Below, one piece after another: positions 56,717 through 64,000 of a stretch of DNA of 64,000 nt. Under the pieces are notes generated by a model. That model ran no database searches. It had not been told where the DNA came from and saw nothing but the letters and a program-made list of their open reading frames with translations. Both the position numbers and the translations under genes were made by a program. Each line of letters begins with the position of its first letter. Position 1 is the stretch's first letter. This DNA comes from Mesorhizobium sp. 65-26. Lineage in GTDB: Bacteria > Pseudomonadota > Alphaproteobacteria > Rhizobiales > Rhizobiaceae. The stretch is from positions 62,001 through 126,000 of the forward strand of contig MKVL01000001.1 in the NCBI GenBank assembly GCA_001899205.1, read 5' to 3'.

Positions 56717-58117
56717 ATGGGCGACATGCAGGACTACGACATGCTGGTCATCGGCAGCGGCCCTTCCGGACGCCGCGCTGCCGTCCAGTCGGCCAAGCTC
56801 GGCAAATCGGCGCTGGTCGTCGACAGGGGACGGCGACTGGGCGGTGTGTCTGTCCACACCGGTACCATCCCGTCCAAGACGTTGCGCGAGACGGTGCTCA
56901 ACCTGTCGGGCTGGCGTGAGCGCGGTTTCTATGGCCGTGGCTACCGGGTCAAGCAGGACATCTCCATCGGCGACCTCATCGAGCGCCTGCACAAGACGCT
57001 CGATCACGAGGTCGAGGTGCTGCAGCACCAGTTCATGCGCAACACGGTCAAGAGCGCGCGGGCAACCGTAAAATTCCTCGGTCCCAACAAGGCGAGCCTG
57101 ACGACCGAGGGCGGCGAATACAGCGAGGTCGGTTTCGCCAACGCGCTCATCGCCGTCGGCACCAGGCCGCACCGGCCGGCAGAGGTTCCTTTCGACAAGA
57201 CCCGCATCTTCGACAGCGACGAAATGCTGGAACTCGACCGCCTGCCACGCACCCTGACGGTGATCGGCGCCGGCGTCATCGGTGTCGAGTATGCGACCAT
57301 ATTTTCGGCGCTCGATGTTCCCGTGACGCTGGTTGAGCCGCGAAACACGATACTGGATTTCGTCGACCGCGAGATCGTCGACGACTTCATCCATCAGATG
57401 CGCGATCGCGGCATGACGATCCGGCTGGGCAGCGCGGTCAAGGAAATCGCCTCGCGGCCGGACTACGCCGAGGTGGTGCTGGCCGACGGTCGCACCATCC
57501 GTTCCGAGATGGTGCTCTACGCCGCCGGCCGCTCGGGCAATGTCGGCAGCCTTGGCCTGGAGACGGTCGGCATCGAGGTCGACGGCAGGGGGCGCCTTAA
57601 GGTCGATCCCCATACATTCCAGACCAGCGTCTCGAACATCTACGCCGCCGGCGATGTGATCGGCTTCCCCAGCCTCGCCTCGACCTCGATGGAGCAGGGC
57701 AGGGTTGCGGCCTGTCACGCATTCGGCGTGCCGCTGCCGCCGCCGCCCGAGACGTTTCCGTACGGTATCTACGCGGTGCCCGAGATCTCTACCGTCGGCC
57801 AGTCCGAGGAGCAGGTGCGCGAAAGCGGCATCGCTTATGAGGTCGGCGTCGCGCGCTTCCGCGAGACCTCGCGCGGCCACATCATGGGCGTCAGCAGCGG
57901 CTTCCTGAAGCTTCTGTTTTCGATCGAAACGCGCCGCCTGCTCGGCGCGCATATCGTCGGCGAGGGGGCTACCGAACTGATCCATATCGGCCAGGCAGTC
58001 ATCAACCTCGGCGGCACGGTCGACTTCTTCGTCAACAACACTTTCAACTATCCGACACTGGCCGAGGCCTACAAGATCGCTGGCCTGGACGCCTGGAACC
58101 GGATGGGGCAGGGGTGA
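56717..58117 (+). CDS. sthA: Soluble pyridine nucleotide transhydrogenase
   Basis: About 466 residues, an FAD flavoprotein of the disulfide-reductase superfamily. The FAD motif DMLVIGSGPSGRRAAVQSAK is followed by GVSVHTGTIPSKTLRE, where the redox Cys pair of dihydrolipoamide dehydrogenase is replaced (V and T), as in SthA/UdhA. The NAD(P) motif is VIGAGVIGVEYATIF, and the C-terminal dimer domain has GEGATELIHIGQAVI. It equilibrates NADPH and NADH in the cytoplasm. Start uncertain between 56696 (GTG), 56717 and 56726. Confidence 0.93.
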   Translation: MGDMQDYDMLVIGSGPSGRRAAVQSAKLGKSALVVDRGRRLGGVSVHTGTIPSKTLRETVLNLSGWRERGFYGRGYRVKQDISIGDLIERLHKTLDHEVEVLQHQFMRNTVKSARATVKFLGPNKASLTTEGGEYSEVGFANALIAVGTRPHRPAEVPFDKTRIFDSDEMLELDRLPRTLTVIGAGVIGVEYATIFSALDVPVTLVEPRNTILDFVDREIVDDFIHQMRDRGMTIRLGSAVKEIASRPDYAEVVLADGRTIRSEMVLYAAGRSGNVGSLGLETVGIEVDGRGRLKVDPHTFQTSVSNIYAAGDVIGFPSLASTSMEQGRVAACHAFGVPLPPPPETFPYGIYAVPEISTVGQSEEQVRESGIAYEVGVARFRETSRGHIMGVSSGFLKLLFSIETRRLLGAHIVGEGATELIHIGQAVINLGGTVDFFVNNTFNYPTLAEAYKIAGLDAWNRMGQG

Positions 58118-58121
58118 ACGA

Positions 58122-58787
58122 TCAAGCCTGTGCCGGGCCGCCATCCCGCAGCCATCGCTTGGTGATGGCGACATCGGCGTCACCGAACTCGTGTCCCGCG
58201 GCGACGATGCGCGCGTCCACCTCCGCGCCATGGCTATCCAGCAGCGTCAGCAAGGCAGGCGCATAAGGGCCATAGGTCTCATCCCTCGCGCCGGCAATGA
58301 TCAGCACGCGCGTGCCCGACAGGTCCGTCGAGGGCACGCCATCCAACACGGGCATGGGACGAAGCAGGACGGCTCGCTGAATGAGCCCGGGATGCAGGAG
58401 CATGACGCTCGAGATCAGGTTGGCGCCGTTCGAATAGCCGAGAAAGGTCGTGCGGGAGAGGTCGATGCGGTGGAGAACGGCGGCATCCTTGACGAAGCGC
58501 GCGAACGCGTCCGCCTCGTGGCGGATGCTGTTTTGCTCGAAGCGTGTCGGCGTGATGCGCGTGAACCAGCGCATGCCGCCACCCTCCTGCGGAATCCGGC
58601 CCCGAGCCGCGACCAGGCTGGCGCGTTGGTCGATGCGCTGTCCCAGCGGCATCAAGGTGGTCTCGTCGACGCCCGATCCATGCAGCAGGAACAGGCAGTC
58701 ACCACTCGGATCCGCGGGCGCCAGGAAGCGATGCGCGAACATCGGGCCCTCGATCAACGCGGCGCTCCCGGCAGCCATTCGTTCCAT
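58122..58787 (-). CDS. Phospholipase/carboxylesterase family hydrolase
   Basis: A 221-residue alpha/beta hydrolase of the YpfH/carboxylesterase type: CLFLLHGSGVDETTLMPLG, nucleophile elbow FLGYSNGANL (Ser), Asp in IIAGARDETYG and His in AAGHEFGDAD. It hydrolyses esters; the natural substrate is unknown. The ATG at 58787 is behind AGGGAAAG; the long upstream extension to 59000 is not coding. Its 3' end is 4 bp from the convergent sthA stop. 58788-58992 is the control region shared with opgC. Confidence 0.85.
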   Translation of the reverse strand: MERMAAGSAALIEGPMFAHRFLAPADPSGDCLFLLHGSGVDETTLMPLGQRIDQRASLVAARGRIPQEGGGMRWFTRITPTRFEQNSIRHEADAFARFVKDAAVLHRIDLSRTTFLGYSNGANLISSVMLLHPGLIQRAVLLRPMPVLDGVPSTDLSGTRVLIIAGARDETYGPYAPALLTLLDSHGAEVDARIVAAGHEFGDADVAITKRWLRDGGPAQA

Positions 58788-58992
58788 TGTTTCTTTCCCT
58801 TGATGTCGTTGAAATTCCAAATCTTTTTTGCCGGCTTCAAAACGGAGTATTTTGTGCCTCCTATAAAGTTGATCGAACCAAGCGCATTTCAATCCGTTTA
58901 GGTTGGTATCGTTCCGTTTGGGAGGATTCGAGGAAGTGGTGCGCCGGGGGTCGCATTGCCGGATGTACAACCAGCTTTGAGGCCTTTTATCG

Positions 58993-60186
58993 ATGACCAC
59001 GCCAGTTTCGCCGGAGCGCGATACCCGTATCGATGTCTTCCGGGCACTTGCTCTGCTGACGATCTACATCGACCACGTGCCGGGCACTGCGTACGAATAT
59101 CTGACCTACAGGAATTTTGGCTTTTCCGACGCGGCTGAAGCCTTTGTACTGATCTCAGGAATATCGGTTGCTCTTGCCTATGGCACCAGGTTCCAGCCTG
59201 GGGGCCGCCTGCTGTCGACGCTGAAGATGTGGCGTCGCGCCGGCGTCCTCTATGTTTCCCACATCGTCACGACGATGGCCGTCCTGGCTATCTTCTGCGC
59301 CGCCGCGGTCTTTGCCAAACGGCCGGAGCTGGCGAATTTCATTAATATGGAACCGCTGATGCGGAACACGCCGGAGACGCTGATCGGCATCGTCCTGCTC
59401 GGGCACCAGCTCGGCTACAACAACATCCTGCCGGTCTATTCCGTGCTACTGCTCATCGCGCCGATGTTCCTCCTCCTGCTCAGCGCAAACATCTGGTTGG
59501 GCCTCTCCGTTTCCGCGGCCCTGTGGTTCCTCGCCGGCCTCTACCAGGTCGCCCCGCCGAATTATCCGGAGCCGGGGTTCTGGTTCCTCAATCCGCTTTC
59601 CTGGCAATTCCTGTTCAACATCGGCCTCGCGGGCATGCTTTATGTGCGCCGAGGCGGCACCATCCCGATCAACCGCTGGCTGGTCGGCGCAGCAGCGGTT
59701 TATGTCATCGGCGCGCTGATCTGGCTGCGCACGCCGCTGTGGGGACAGGTGTCGTGGTTCGGACTGCCGGTGGTGCTGGGAGGCTTCGACAAGACATTCC
59801 TGTCGCTGCCGAGGCTCGTGCATATCCTGGCCGTCTGCTACCTGGTGATCGCCATCCCGGCAATCTCGAACGTCTTCCGCACTGCGACCGACCATCCGCT
59901 GGCCATACTTGGCAAGCGTTCGCTGCCGGTCTTCATCGCCGGCACGGTGATCGCGATGGCGGCGCAGGTAATGAAGCAGATCAATCCCGGTGGCTTCACC
60001 TATGACAGCCTTCTCATCGCCGCCGGCATCGCCATGCAGTTCGCGCTCGCCTACTACCTTGAGTGGCTTGCCATCATGGGGTGGAGCGGGAAGGGAAAGC
60101 CGGTGCGCAAGATCCGGCCTGTGGAGGCTCAGGCGGTCAAGCCTTCGCTGGGCACGATCCCGCTGTTGACCGGCGCGGGGCGTTAG
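58993..60186 (+). CDS. opgC: OpgC domain protein (osmoregulated periplasmic glucan succinyltransferase-like)
   Basis: A 397-residue integral membrane acyltransferase-like protein with about ten segments and the OpgC signature in RIDVFRALALLTIYIDHVPG and RNFGFSDAAEAFVLISGISVALAYG. OpgC succinylates the periplasmic glucans important for osmotic adaptation and, in rhizobia, host interaction. Other members modify other glycans, so the precise acceptor is inferred. Complete; the C-terminal 40 residues are a soluble tail (RKIRPVEAQAVKPS). Confidence 0.87.
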   Translation: MTTPVSPERDTRIDVFRALALLTIYIDHVPGTAYEYLTYRNFGFSDAAEAFVLISGISVALAYGTRFQPGGRLLSTLKMWRRAGVLYVSHIVTTMAVLAIFCAAAVFAKRPELANFINMEPLMRNTPETLIGIVLLGHQLGYNNILPVYSVLLLIAPMFLLLLSANIWLGLSVSAALWFLAGLYQVAPPNYPEPGFWFLNPLSWQFLFNIGLAGMLYVRRGGTIPINRWLVGAAAVYVIGALIWLRTPLWGQVSWFGLPVVLGGFDKTFLSLPRLVHILAVCYLVIAIPAISNVFRTATDHPLAILGKRSLPVFIAGTVIAMAAQVMKQINPGGFTYDSLLIAAGIAMQFALAYYLEWLAIMGWSGKGKPVRKIRPVEAQAVKPSLGTIPLLTGAGR

Positions 60187-60214
60187 GGCGACGAGGCGGT
60201 CGCGGTGCTGGAAA

Positions 60215-61294
60215 TTATCCGGCCCGCGGGGCCTCGGAAGACGCCCTGACGATCAGATCGACGCCGAGTGTCTCGCGGCGAACCTGCCCGTCGAAATCGA
60301 GGATCGTCCTTGCCGCACGCCGGCCGATCTCGGCAATCGGCTGGGCGATCGTCGTGAGCGGCGGGCGCGACAGCGCCGCTTCGGGCACGCCGTCGAAACC
60401 GACCACCGAAACGTCGCCTGGGACATCGAGGCCGCGCTCGCGCAGCCAGTCCAGGGCGACCAGCGCCATGCGATCGGACATGGCGAGGATCGCCGTCGGC
60501 GGCGTCGGGGTCGCGAAGATCGTCTCGAGGCCGGCCCTGGTGGTGATCTCGTCATTGGCGGTCTCGAAGACCGGGATGGTGGCCGTATCGACACCGTGCC
60601 GCGACAGTTCATCGAAATAGCCGGCAAGGCGATCCCGCGTGCCTGTATAGACCGCCGCCTTGACCTGCTCCTCCGAGACGAGGCCGGTGCTCTCGTCGGC
60701 GAACTGCAGGGCCAGCACGGCGAAGCGGCGATGACCGAGGACTGCCAGATGGCGCGCGGCGAGCTTCGCGCCCGCTACGTTGTCGACGCCAATGGCCGAG
60801 ACCGTTTCGTCGCGAAATCCCAGTTCGAGCGCCACGAAAGGCAGCCTGCGCTCGCGCGTCAGTTCGACGAGGCGAAAGCCGCCTTCGATGCAGAACAGGA
60901 TGAAACCGTCGACCAGCGCGCTCTGGATGTTCCAGGCGAGCTTTTCCTCATTGCCCGCCGAGACCAGCGCGATGCCGGCGCCGGTGGCGTCACAGGCCTC
61001 GGAGATGCCGGCCATCATCGCGCGGGCGAAAGGGTCCTCGAAGAAATAGGAGAGGGGCTCTGTCGTGGCGACGCCGATGGCATTGACCTTGCCGGCGCGC
61101 AGGAGACGCCCTTTCGGGTCGGGGCCTGCGTAGCCGAGGGCTTCCGCGACCGCGCGCACGCGCTCACGGACTTCCTCGCGCACGATCTCAGGGCGGGCGA
61201 AGACGTTGGAAGCGGTGCCGTGCGAAACCCCGGCCGCCTTGGCGATATCGGCCAGCCTCACCGGCCGTGTCTTCCCCTCGATTGAAAGCGCCAT
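60215..61294 (-). CDS. LacI family transcriptional regulator
   Basis: A 359-residue LacI/GalR regulator: HTH and hinge at the N-terminus (RLADIAKAAGVSHGTASNVFARPEIVREEVRERV, residues about 13-50), then a periplasmic-binding-like effector domain (VNAIGVATTEPLSYFFEDPFARAMMAG, DGFILFCIEGG, AILAMSDRMALVALDWLRERG, VSVVGFDGVPEAALSRPPLTTIAQP). The ATG at 61294 is seven bases after GGAGG. It is divergent from two small genes, and palindromic sites TTGGATCGATTCAA lie 36-50 bp upstream of it and ahead of each small gene. The effector is unknown; no sugar-use genes are adjacent. Confidence 0.9.
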   Translation of the reverse strand: MALSIEGKTRPVRLADIAKAAGVSHGTASNVFARPEIVREEVRERVRAVAEALGYAGPDPKGRLLRAGKVNAIGVATTEPLSYFFEDPFARAMMAGISEACDATGAGIALVSAGNEEKLAWNIQSALVDGFILFCIEGGFRLVELTRERRLPFVALELGFRDETVSAIGVDNVAGAKLAARHLAVLGHRRFAVLALQFADESTGLVSEEQVKAAVYTGTRDRLAGYFDELSRHGVDTATIPVFETANDEITTRAGLETIFATPTPPTAILAMSDRMALVALDWLRERGLDVPGDVSVVGFDGVPEAALSRPPLTTIAQPIAEIGRRAARTILDFDGQVRRETLGVDLIVRASSEAPRAG

Positions 61295-61329
61295 TCCATA
61301 TCCTCCGGGCCTTTCAGGTAGCATCTTCC

Positions 61330-61343
61330 TTGGATCGATTCAA
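61330..61343. promoter_or_regulatory. LacI-type operator, copy 1
   Basis: TTGGATCGATTCAA, a near-perfect 14-bp palindrome with the central CG expected of LacI-family sites, 36 bp upstream of the LacI start. Its reverse complement is identical to copy 2 50 bp away, a spacing compatible with looping. Confidence 0.75.
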
Positions 61344-61379
61344 ATTTTTGCTTGATCGCAAGTGCGGGTCCGATTAGGA

Positions 61380-61393
61380 TTGAATCGATCCAA
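61380..61393. promoter_or_regulatory. LacI-type operator, copy 2
   Basis: TTGAATCGATCCAA, the exact reverse complement of copy 1. It lies 33 bp before the start codon of the 47-residue protein gene, where it would block the plus-strand promoter. Confidence 0.75.
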
Positions 61394-61426
61394 TTTCAGG
61401 GATCGTATTCGAGCAAGGAGGGAGCC

Positions 61427-61570
61427 ATGCATCCCGTCAACTTTCTGTTCGAGGATATTTATCGCAGCGACTGGGCCATCCGATCGCAGGCGAAGACCGA
61501 GGCCAGGCGGGGCCGGCATGGCCCCTGGGCGCGCGACCCACGCCTGCTTGTGGAGCGCAAGCGCGCCTGA
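61427..61570 (+). CDS. 47-residue protein of unknown function, paralogue A
   Basis: Starts at ATG 61427 behind AAGGAGGGAG, a strong ribosome binding site. The first 13 residues MHPVNFLFEDIYR are almost the same as those of the next small gene (MHPVGFLFEDIYR). The rest is polar and Arg-rich (EARRGRHGPWARDPRLL). No signal peptide or membrane segment. I do not recognise the family. Two similar genes in a row, each with its own operator, argue strongly that both are real and regulated. Confidence 0.75.
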   Translation: MHPVNFLFEDIYRSDWAIRSQAKTEARRGRHGPWARDPRLLVERKRA

Positions 61571-61585
61571 GCGGGCGCCGTTTTT
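61563..61585 (+). terminator. Terminator overlapping the end of paralogue A
   Basis: GCGCC (61563-61567) pairs with GGCGC (61574-61578) and is followed by CG and TTTTT at 61581-61585. It would end the paralogue A transcript before the operator and gene of paralogue B. Confidence 0.5.
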
Positions 61586-61597
61586 CGCGTCTTGGGA

Positions 61598-61611
61598 TTG
61601 GATCGATTCAA
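61598..61611. promoter_or_regulatory. LacI-type operator, copy 3
   Basis: TTGGATCGATTCAA, identical to copy 1, ends 20 bp before the start codon of paralogue B. It falls between the two small genes, after the putative terminator of the first. Confidence 0.75.
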
Positions 61612-61631
61612 AGCATATCACGAGGTCTGTC

Positions 61632-61781
61632 ATGCATCCCGTTGGCTTTCTGTTCGAAGACATCTATCGCAACTACTGGGGCATCTCGCCCGCCACCGAA
61701 AATCCGGAGGCGAGGCGGCTGAGGAAGCCGGCCTTGCGCGAACGCGAATTCCTTGCCCGTCGCGAACGGCGGAGAGGCTGA
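61632..61781 (+). CDS. 49-residue protein of unknown function, paralogue B
   Basis: ATG 61632, with GAGG upstream. The N-terminus MHPVGFLFEDIYR is shared with paralogue A; the remainder is again basic (RRLRKPALREREFLARRERR) with a proline/asparagine-rich middle (GISPATENPEAR). Unrecognised family. It follows the third operator and looks like a separately controlled copy. The remaining sequence to the convergent DUF423 gene is only 25 bp. Confidence 0.75.
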   Translation: MHPVGFLFEDIYRNYWGISPATENPEARRLRKPALREREFLARRERRRG

Positions 61782-61806
61782 CCCCGCAAGGCCTATCGAT
61801 GCAAGG

Positions 61807-62181
61807 TCAGGACCGCTGACGCGCAACCGCCGACGCGGCGATCGCCAGCCAGCCGACGATGAGCAGGGTGCCGCCGATCGGCGCCGACATCGGAAAGAGC
61901 CGCGAGCCGAGAAAGTCACGGGCGAGCAGGTCGCCGCAAAACAGCAGCAGACCGACGAGCAACACGACAGCACCCGTTCGCAACACCCGGTTCACCGCCA
62001 GCAGGCCGGCAGCGAGGAACACCGGCGCGTGCATCAGCAGGAATGAGGCGGCCGTGCCGGTGAACGCGCCGCCGCGATGCGCGGCCGCCGCCGATAACGC
62101 CACGCCGGCGGCGCCGCAAAGGCCGGCCATGAGCACGAGGAAGCGGCTGCCGCCGGTCGGCGATTGTTCGGCGAGGCTCAT
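61807..62181 (-). CDS. DUF423 family membrane protein
   Basis: A 124-residue protein with four hydrophobic segments and the DUF423 (YgdD) pattern GLCGAAGVALSAAAAHRG, FLLMHAPVFLAAGLLAV, VLLVGLLLFCGDLLARDFLG and FPMSAPIGGTLLIVGWLAIA. Function unknown. It is 39 bp upstream of the MFS gene's stop on the same strand. Confidence 0.9.
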   Translation of the reverse strand: MSLAEQSPTGGSRFLVLMAGLCGAAGVALSAAAAHRGGAFTGTAASFLLMHAPVFLAAGLLAVNRVLRTGAVVLLVGLLLFCGDLLARDFLGSRLFPMSAPIGGTLLIVGWLAIAASAVARQRS

Positions 62182-62220
62182 TCGGAGGGCTCCATGCTTC
62201 GTTCTCCGGTTTGCCCGCTA

Positions 62221-63474
62221 TCAGGGTTCGCCGGCTTCCAGCAGCATATGCCGTGTCCGACGCGTCTGAACAATCCAGTTATACGCCGCGCCCAGCGCCA
62301 TCAGCACGGACGTGCCGAGAAACACCGCGCGCATGCCGAAATGTCCGCCGACGAAACCGCCCGAGAGTGGCCCCAGCACCTGGCCGGCATACTGCGCCGA
62401 GATCGCCAGTCCCAGCACATTGCCGCCCACGCCGTCCGGGACATTGTGGCGGATGACGCTCGTGATGCAGGGCAGCAGGCCGCCGAGTGCCAGTCCCATC
62501 AGGAACCGCAGGCCGATGAGCTGCCAGCCTTCGGTGACGAAAGCCTGCGGGATGAGCAGCAGCGCCGAGACCGCCAGCGCTCCGATAACCACATTCCAGT
62601 GCCCGACGCGGTCGGCCAGCTTGCCGAGATGCGAGGCTGACAGGATGGCGCCGAGGGCCGCGGCCGACATGACGATGCCCGATACCATGGTCACCCGGCT
62701 CTGGTCCTCGATCAGTTGCTGGACATAGACCGTGATGATCGGCTCGATCGACATGGTGGCGAATGCGAGCAGCATGCCGGTCGTCAGCATGGCCACCACA
62801 GGCCGCTTGTCGGGGATCTGAGACCAGCCGCTTTTCGGTTTTCCCGCCGGATTGCTCTTTGCCGCCGTCGACCGCGGGTTTTCCTTGATCAGGAAGGTTG
62901 TCGCCAGGAAGGCCAGGAAGATGACGCCGCCCGACAGCAGGAAGGTGGCGCGGATGCCGATGATCGGGGGCAGCGCGCCGCCGAGCAGGGGGCCGACCAG
63001 CGAACCGGCGGTGATGCCAGCCGACAAAACGCCGAGCGCCCAGCCGGAGCGCTCCTTCGGCGTCTGCATGGCGACCAGGATGGTCGAACCCGAGGAGTAG
63101 CCGCCGGCAAAGCCGATCAACAGCCGCAACAGCACCAGTTGCCAGACCGATTGCACCATGCCGGTCAGCGACATGCAGATCGCCATGCCGAAGCTGGCGC
63201 GCACCAGCATCAGCTTGCGGCCGTAGCGGTCGCCCAGCCGCCCCCAAAGCGGCGCGACCAGCGCCGCGGCGAAGAAGGTCGCGCCGTAGGCGATGCCGGA
63301 CCATTGCACGATCGCCGCGTGGCCTTCGGCGCCGAGCTGTTCGACGTAGAGCGGCAGGAACGGCAGCAGCAGCGTCATGGCAATGAGGGTGCTGAACGAG
63401 CCGGCGAAGCAGACGGCGAGATTGCGCCGCCAATGGATATTGTAGCCGCTCTGTTCCGTGCCGTCCTGTGTCAT
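62221..63474 (-). CDS. MFS transporter (multidrug-type, DHA1-like)
   Basis: A 417-residue major facilitator with about 12 segments: LLPFLPLYVEQLGAEG, loop LWGRLGDRYGRKLMLVRA (motif A), GFAGGYSSGSTILVAMQTPKERSGWALG, a central loop (RSTAAKSNPAGKPKSG) and a second half with SHLGKLADRVGHWNVVI. Start at ATG 63474; an upstream ATG at 63543 lies inside the operator repeats. It is divergent from a GntR gene and probably under its control. Confidence 0.88.
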   Translation of the reverse strand: MTQDGTEQSGYNIHWRRNLAVCFAGSFSTLIAMTLLLPFLPLYVEQLGAEGHAAIVQWSGIAYGATFFAAALVAPLWGRLGDRYGRKLMLVRASFGMAICMSLTGMVQSVWQLVLLRLLIGFAGGYSSGSTILVAMQTPKERSGWALGVLSAGITAGSLVGPLLGGALPPIIGIRATFLLSGGVIFLAFLATTFLIKENPRSTAAKSNPAGKPKSGWSQIPDKRPVVAMLTTGMLLAFATMSIEPIITVYVQQLIEDQSRVTMVSGIVMSAAALGAILSASHLGKLADRVGHWNVVIGALAVSALLLIPQAFVTEGWQLIGLRFLMGLALGGLLPCITSVIRHNVPDGVGGNVLGLAISAQYAGQVLGPLSGGFVGGHFGMRAVFLGTSVLMALGAAYNWIVQTRRTRHMLLEAGEP

Positions 63475-63506
63475 GTCCTGCCTGCCGGGGATATCCGGGT
63501 TGTCGC

Positions 63507-63538
63507 GGATACCATTTTGGGATACCAAACTGGTATCC
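63507..63538. promoter_or_regulatory. GntR operator between MFS and GntR genes
   Basis: GGATACCA occurs at 63507-63514 and 63520-63527, and its complement TGGTATCC at 63531-63538. The last two form GGATACCA-AAC-TGGTATCC, a perfect 19-bp inverted repeat. It fits a GntR-family operator that would block both divergent promoters. Confidence 0.7.
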
Positions 63539-63591
63539 GTCATGGACGTCAACCACGCCGCTGTCAATGCGGCAGCGGAAAAGGATGCGCG

Positions 63592-64000
63592 ATGTCGCAG
63601 ATGCAGAATGTCGAACGCCAGCTTCGGGAGATGATCCTGGGGCTGGAAATCGGCCCGGGCGAGCGCCTGACGGAGCGCTGGATTGAAAGCCGCTTCGGTG
63701 CGTCGCGCACCCCGGTGCGGGCGGCGTTGCTGCGTCTGGAGACCGAGGGGCTGATCTGCCGCGACGGTCGGGGCTGGACGGTGTCGCCGATCAACCTGGC
63801 CGAGCTCGAGCAGATCGCGGTCTATCGCGAGGCGGTCGAGGTCGCCGCCGTCCGGCTGACAGCAGCGCTCGAGGACCGCGGCGCGGTCGAGGTCATCGCG
63901 GCGATGCTCGACTCCTGCGACGCCGGCACGCCGCGCGAGGAGTGGCATCGCGTCGGCATGGATTTCCACATTGAACTGGCGCGGCTTTCCGGAAATGAAT
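63592..64000 (+). CDS. GntR family (FCD) transcriptional regulator, truncated by window end
   Basis: The first 136 residues are visible. The winged helix (VERQLREMILGLEIGPGERLTERW, GASRTPVRAALLRLETEGLI) is followed by the start of an FCD domain (AELEQIAVYREAVEVAAVRL, and the metal-type DFHIELARLSGN at the edge). ATG 63592 is behind AAGGATG. It probably represses the divergent MFS gene and itself; the ligand is unknown. Confidence 0.88.
   Translation, partial: MSQMQNVERQLREMILGLEIGPGERLTERWIESRFGASRTPVRAALLRLETEGLICRDGRGWTVSPINLAELEQIAVYREAVEVAAVRLTAALEDRGAVEVIAAMLDSCDAGTPREEWHRVGMDFHIELARLSGNE

Overview
The window is GC-rich, densely coded alphaproteobacterial chromosome of a Mesorhizobium-type rhizobium (Phyllobacteriaceae/Rhizobiales). 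The assignment rests on the gene content (RNase D and AspRS close together, Bpt, OpgC, the DUF4350/MoxR/DUF58 block) and on a set of vitamin B6 degradation proteins that I recognise as close matches to the characterised Mesorhizobium loti enzymes. That comparison is from memory, not from a search.

Layout. 1-2729 is the edge of a MoxR/DUF58 operon whose first gene is broken: a DUF4350 3' part is joined to the 5' part of an unrelated TPR gene. 2835-9825 is a carbohydrate locus (ABC importer, FGGY kinase, class II aldolase, divergent RpiR regulator) whose permease reads as frameshifted. 10030-14501 is an organosulfonate operon combining a TauABC-type importer with an SsuD-type monooxygenase and an FMN reductase. 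14602-34719 is a complete pyridoxine/pyridoxamine/pyridoxal catabolic island: two long minus-strand operons, a divergent GntR regulator and a plus-strand pyridoxine 4-oxidase. The island ends in a second, divergent copy of the 3' end of the FMN reductase gene (34729-34803). An AT-rich secreted-protein gene and tRNA-Gln (35572-35645) mark a plausible boundary of the accessory block.

35780-64000 is mainly housekeeping: a flippase-like membrane protein, Ppx/GppA, RlmE, GuaB, RNase D, AspS, ParC, Bpt, SthA, OpgC, several MFS/DMT transporters and single regulators. It carries two kinds of short intergenic repeat (38325-38432 and 39151-39315).

How the genes fit together. Pyridoxine (PN oxidase) and pyridoxamine (PPAT) converge on pyridoxal. 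Pyridoxal 4-dehydrogenase gives 4-pyridoxolactone, and 4-pyridoxolactonase opens it to 4-pyridoxate. 4-Pyridoxate dehydrogenase and the FHMPC dehydrogenase oxidise the 5-substituent, and the decarboxylase yields 2-methyl-3-hydroxypyridine-5-carboxylate. MHPC oxygenase then cleaves the ring, and AAMS hydrolase releases succinic semialdehyde, acetate, ammonia and CO2. Two ABC importers (BMP/nucleoside type and NMT1/THI5 type) are built into the same operons and are the obvious uptake candidates. A DUF1185 protein and a YbhB/PEBP protein sit inside the second operon with no assigned step.

The least explained locus is 60215-61781: a LacI-family regulator and two paralogous proteins of 47 and 49 residues, tied together by three identical 14-bp operator-like palindromes.
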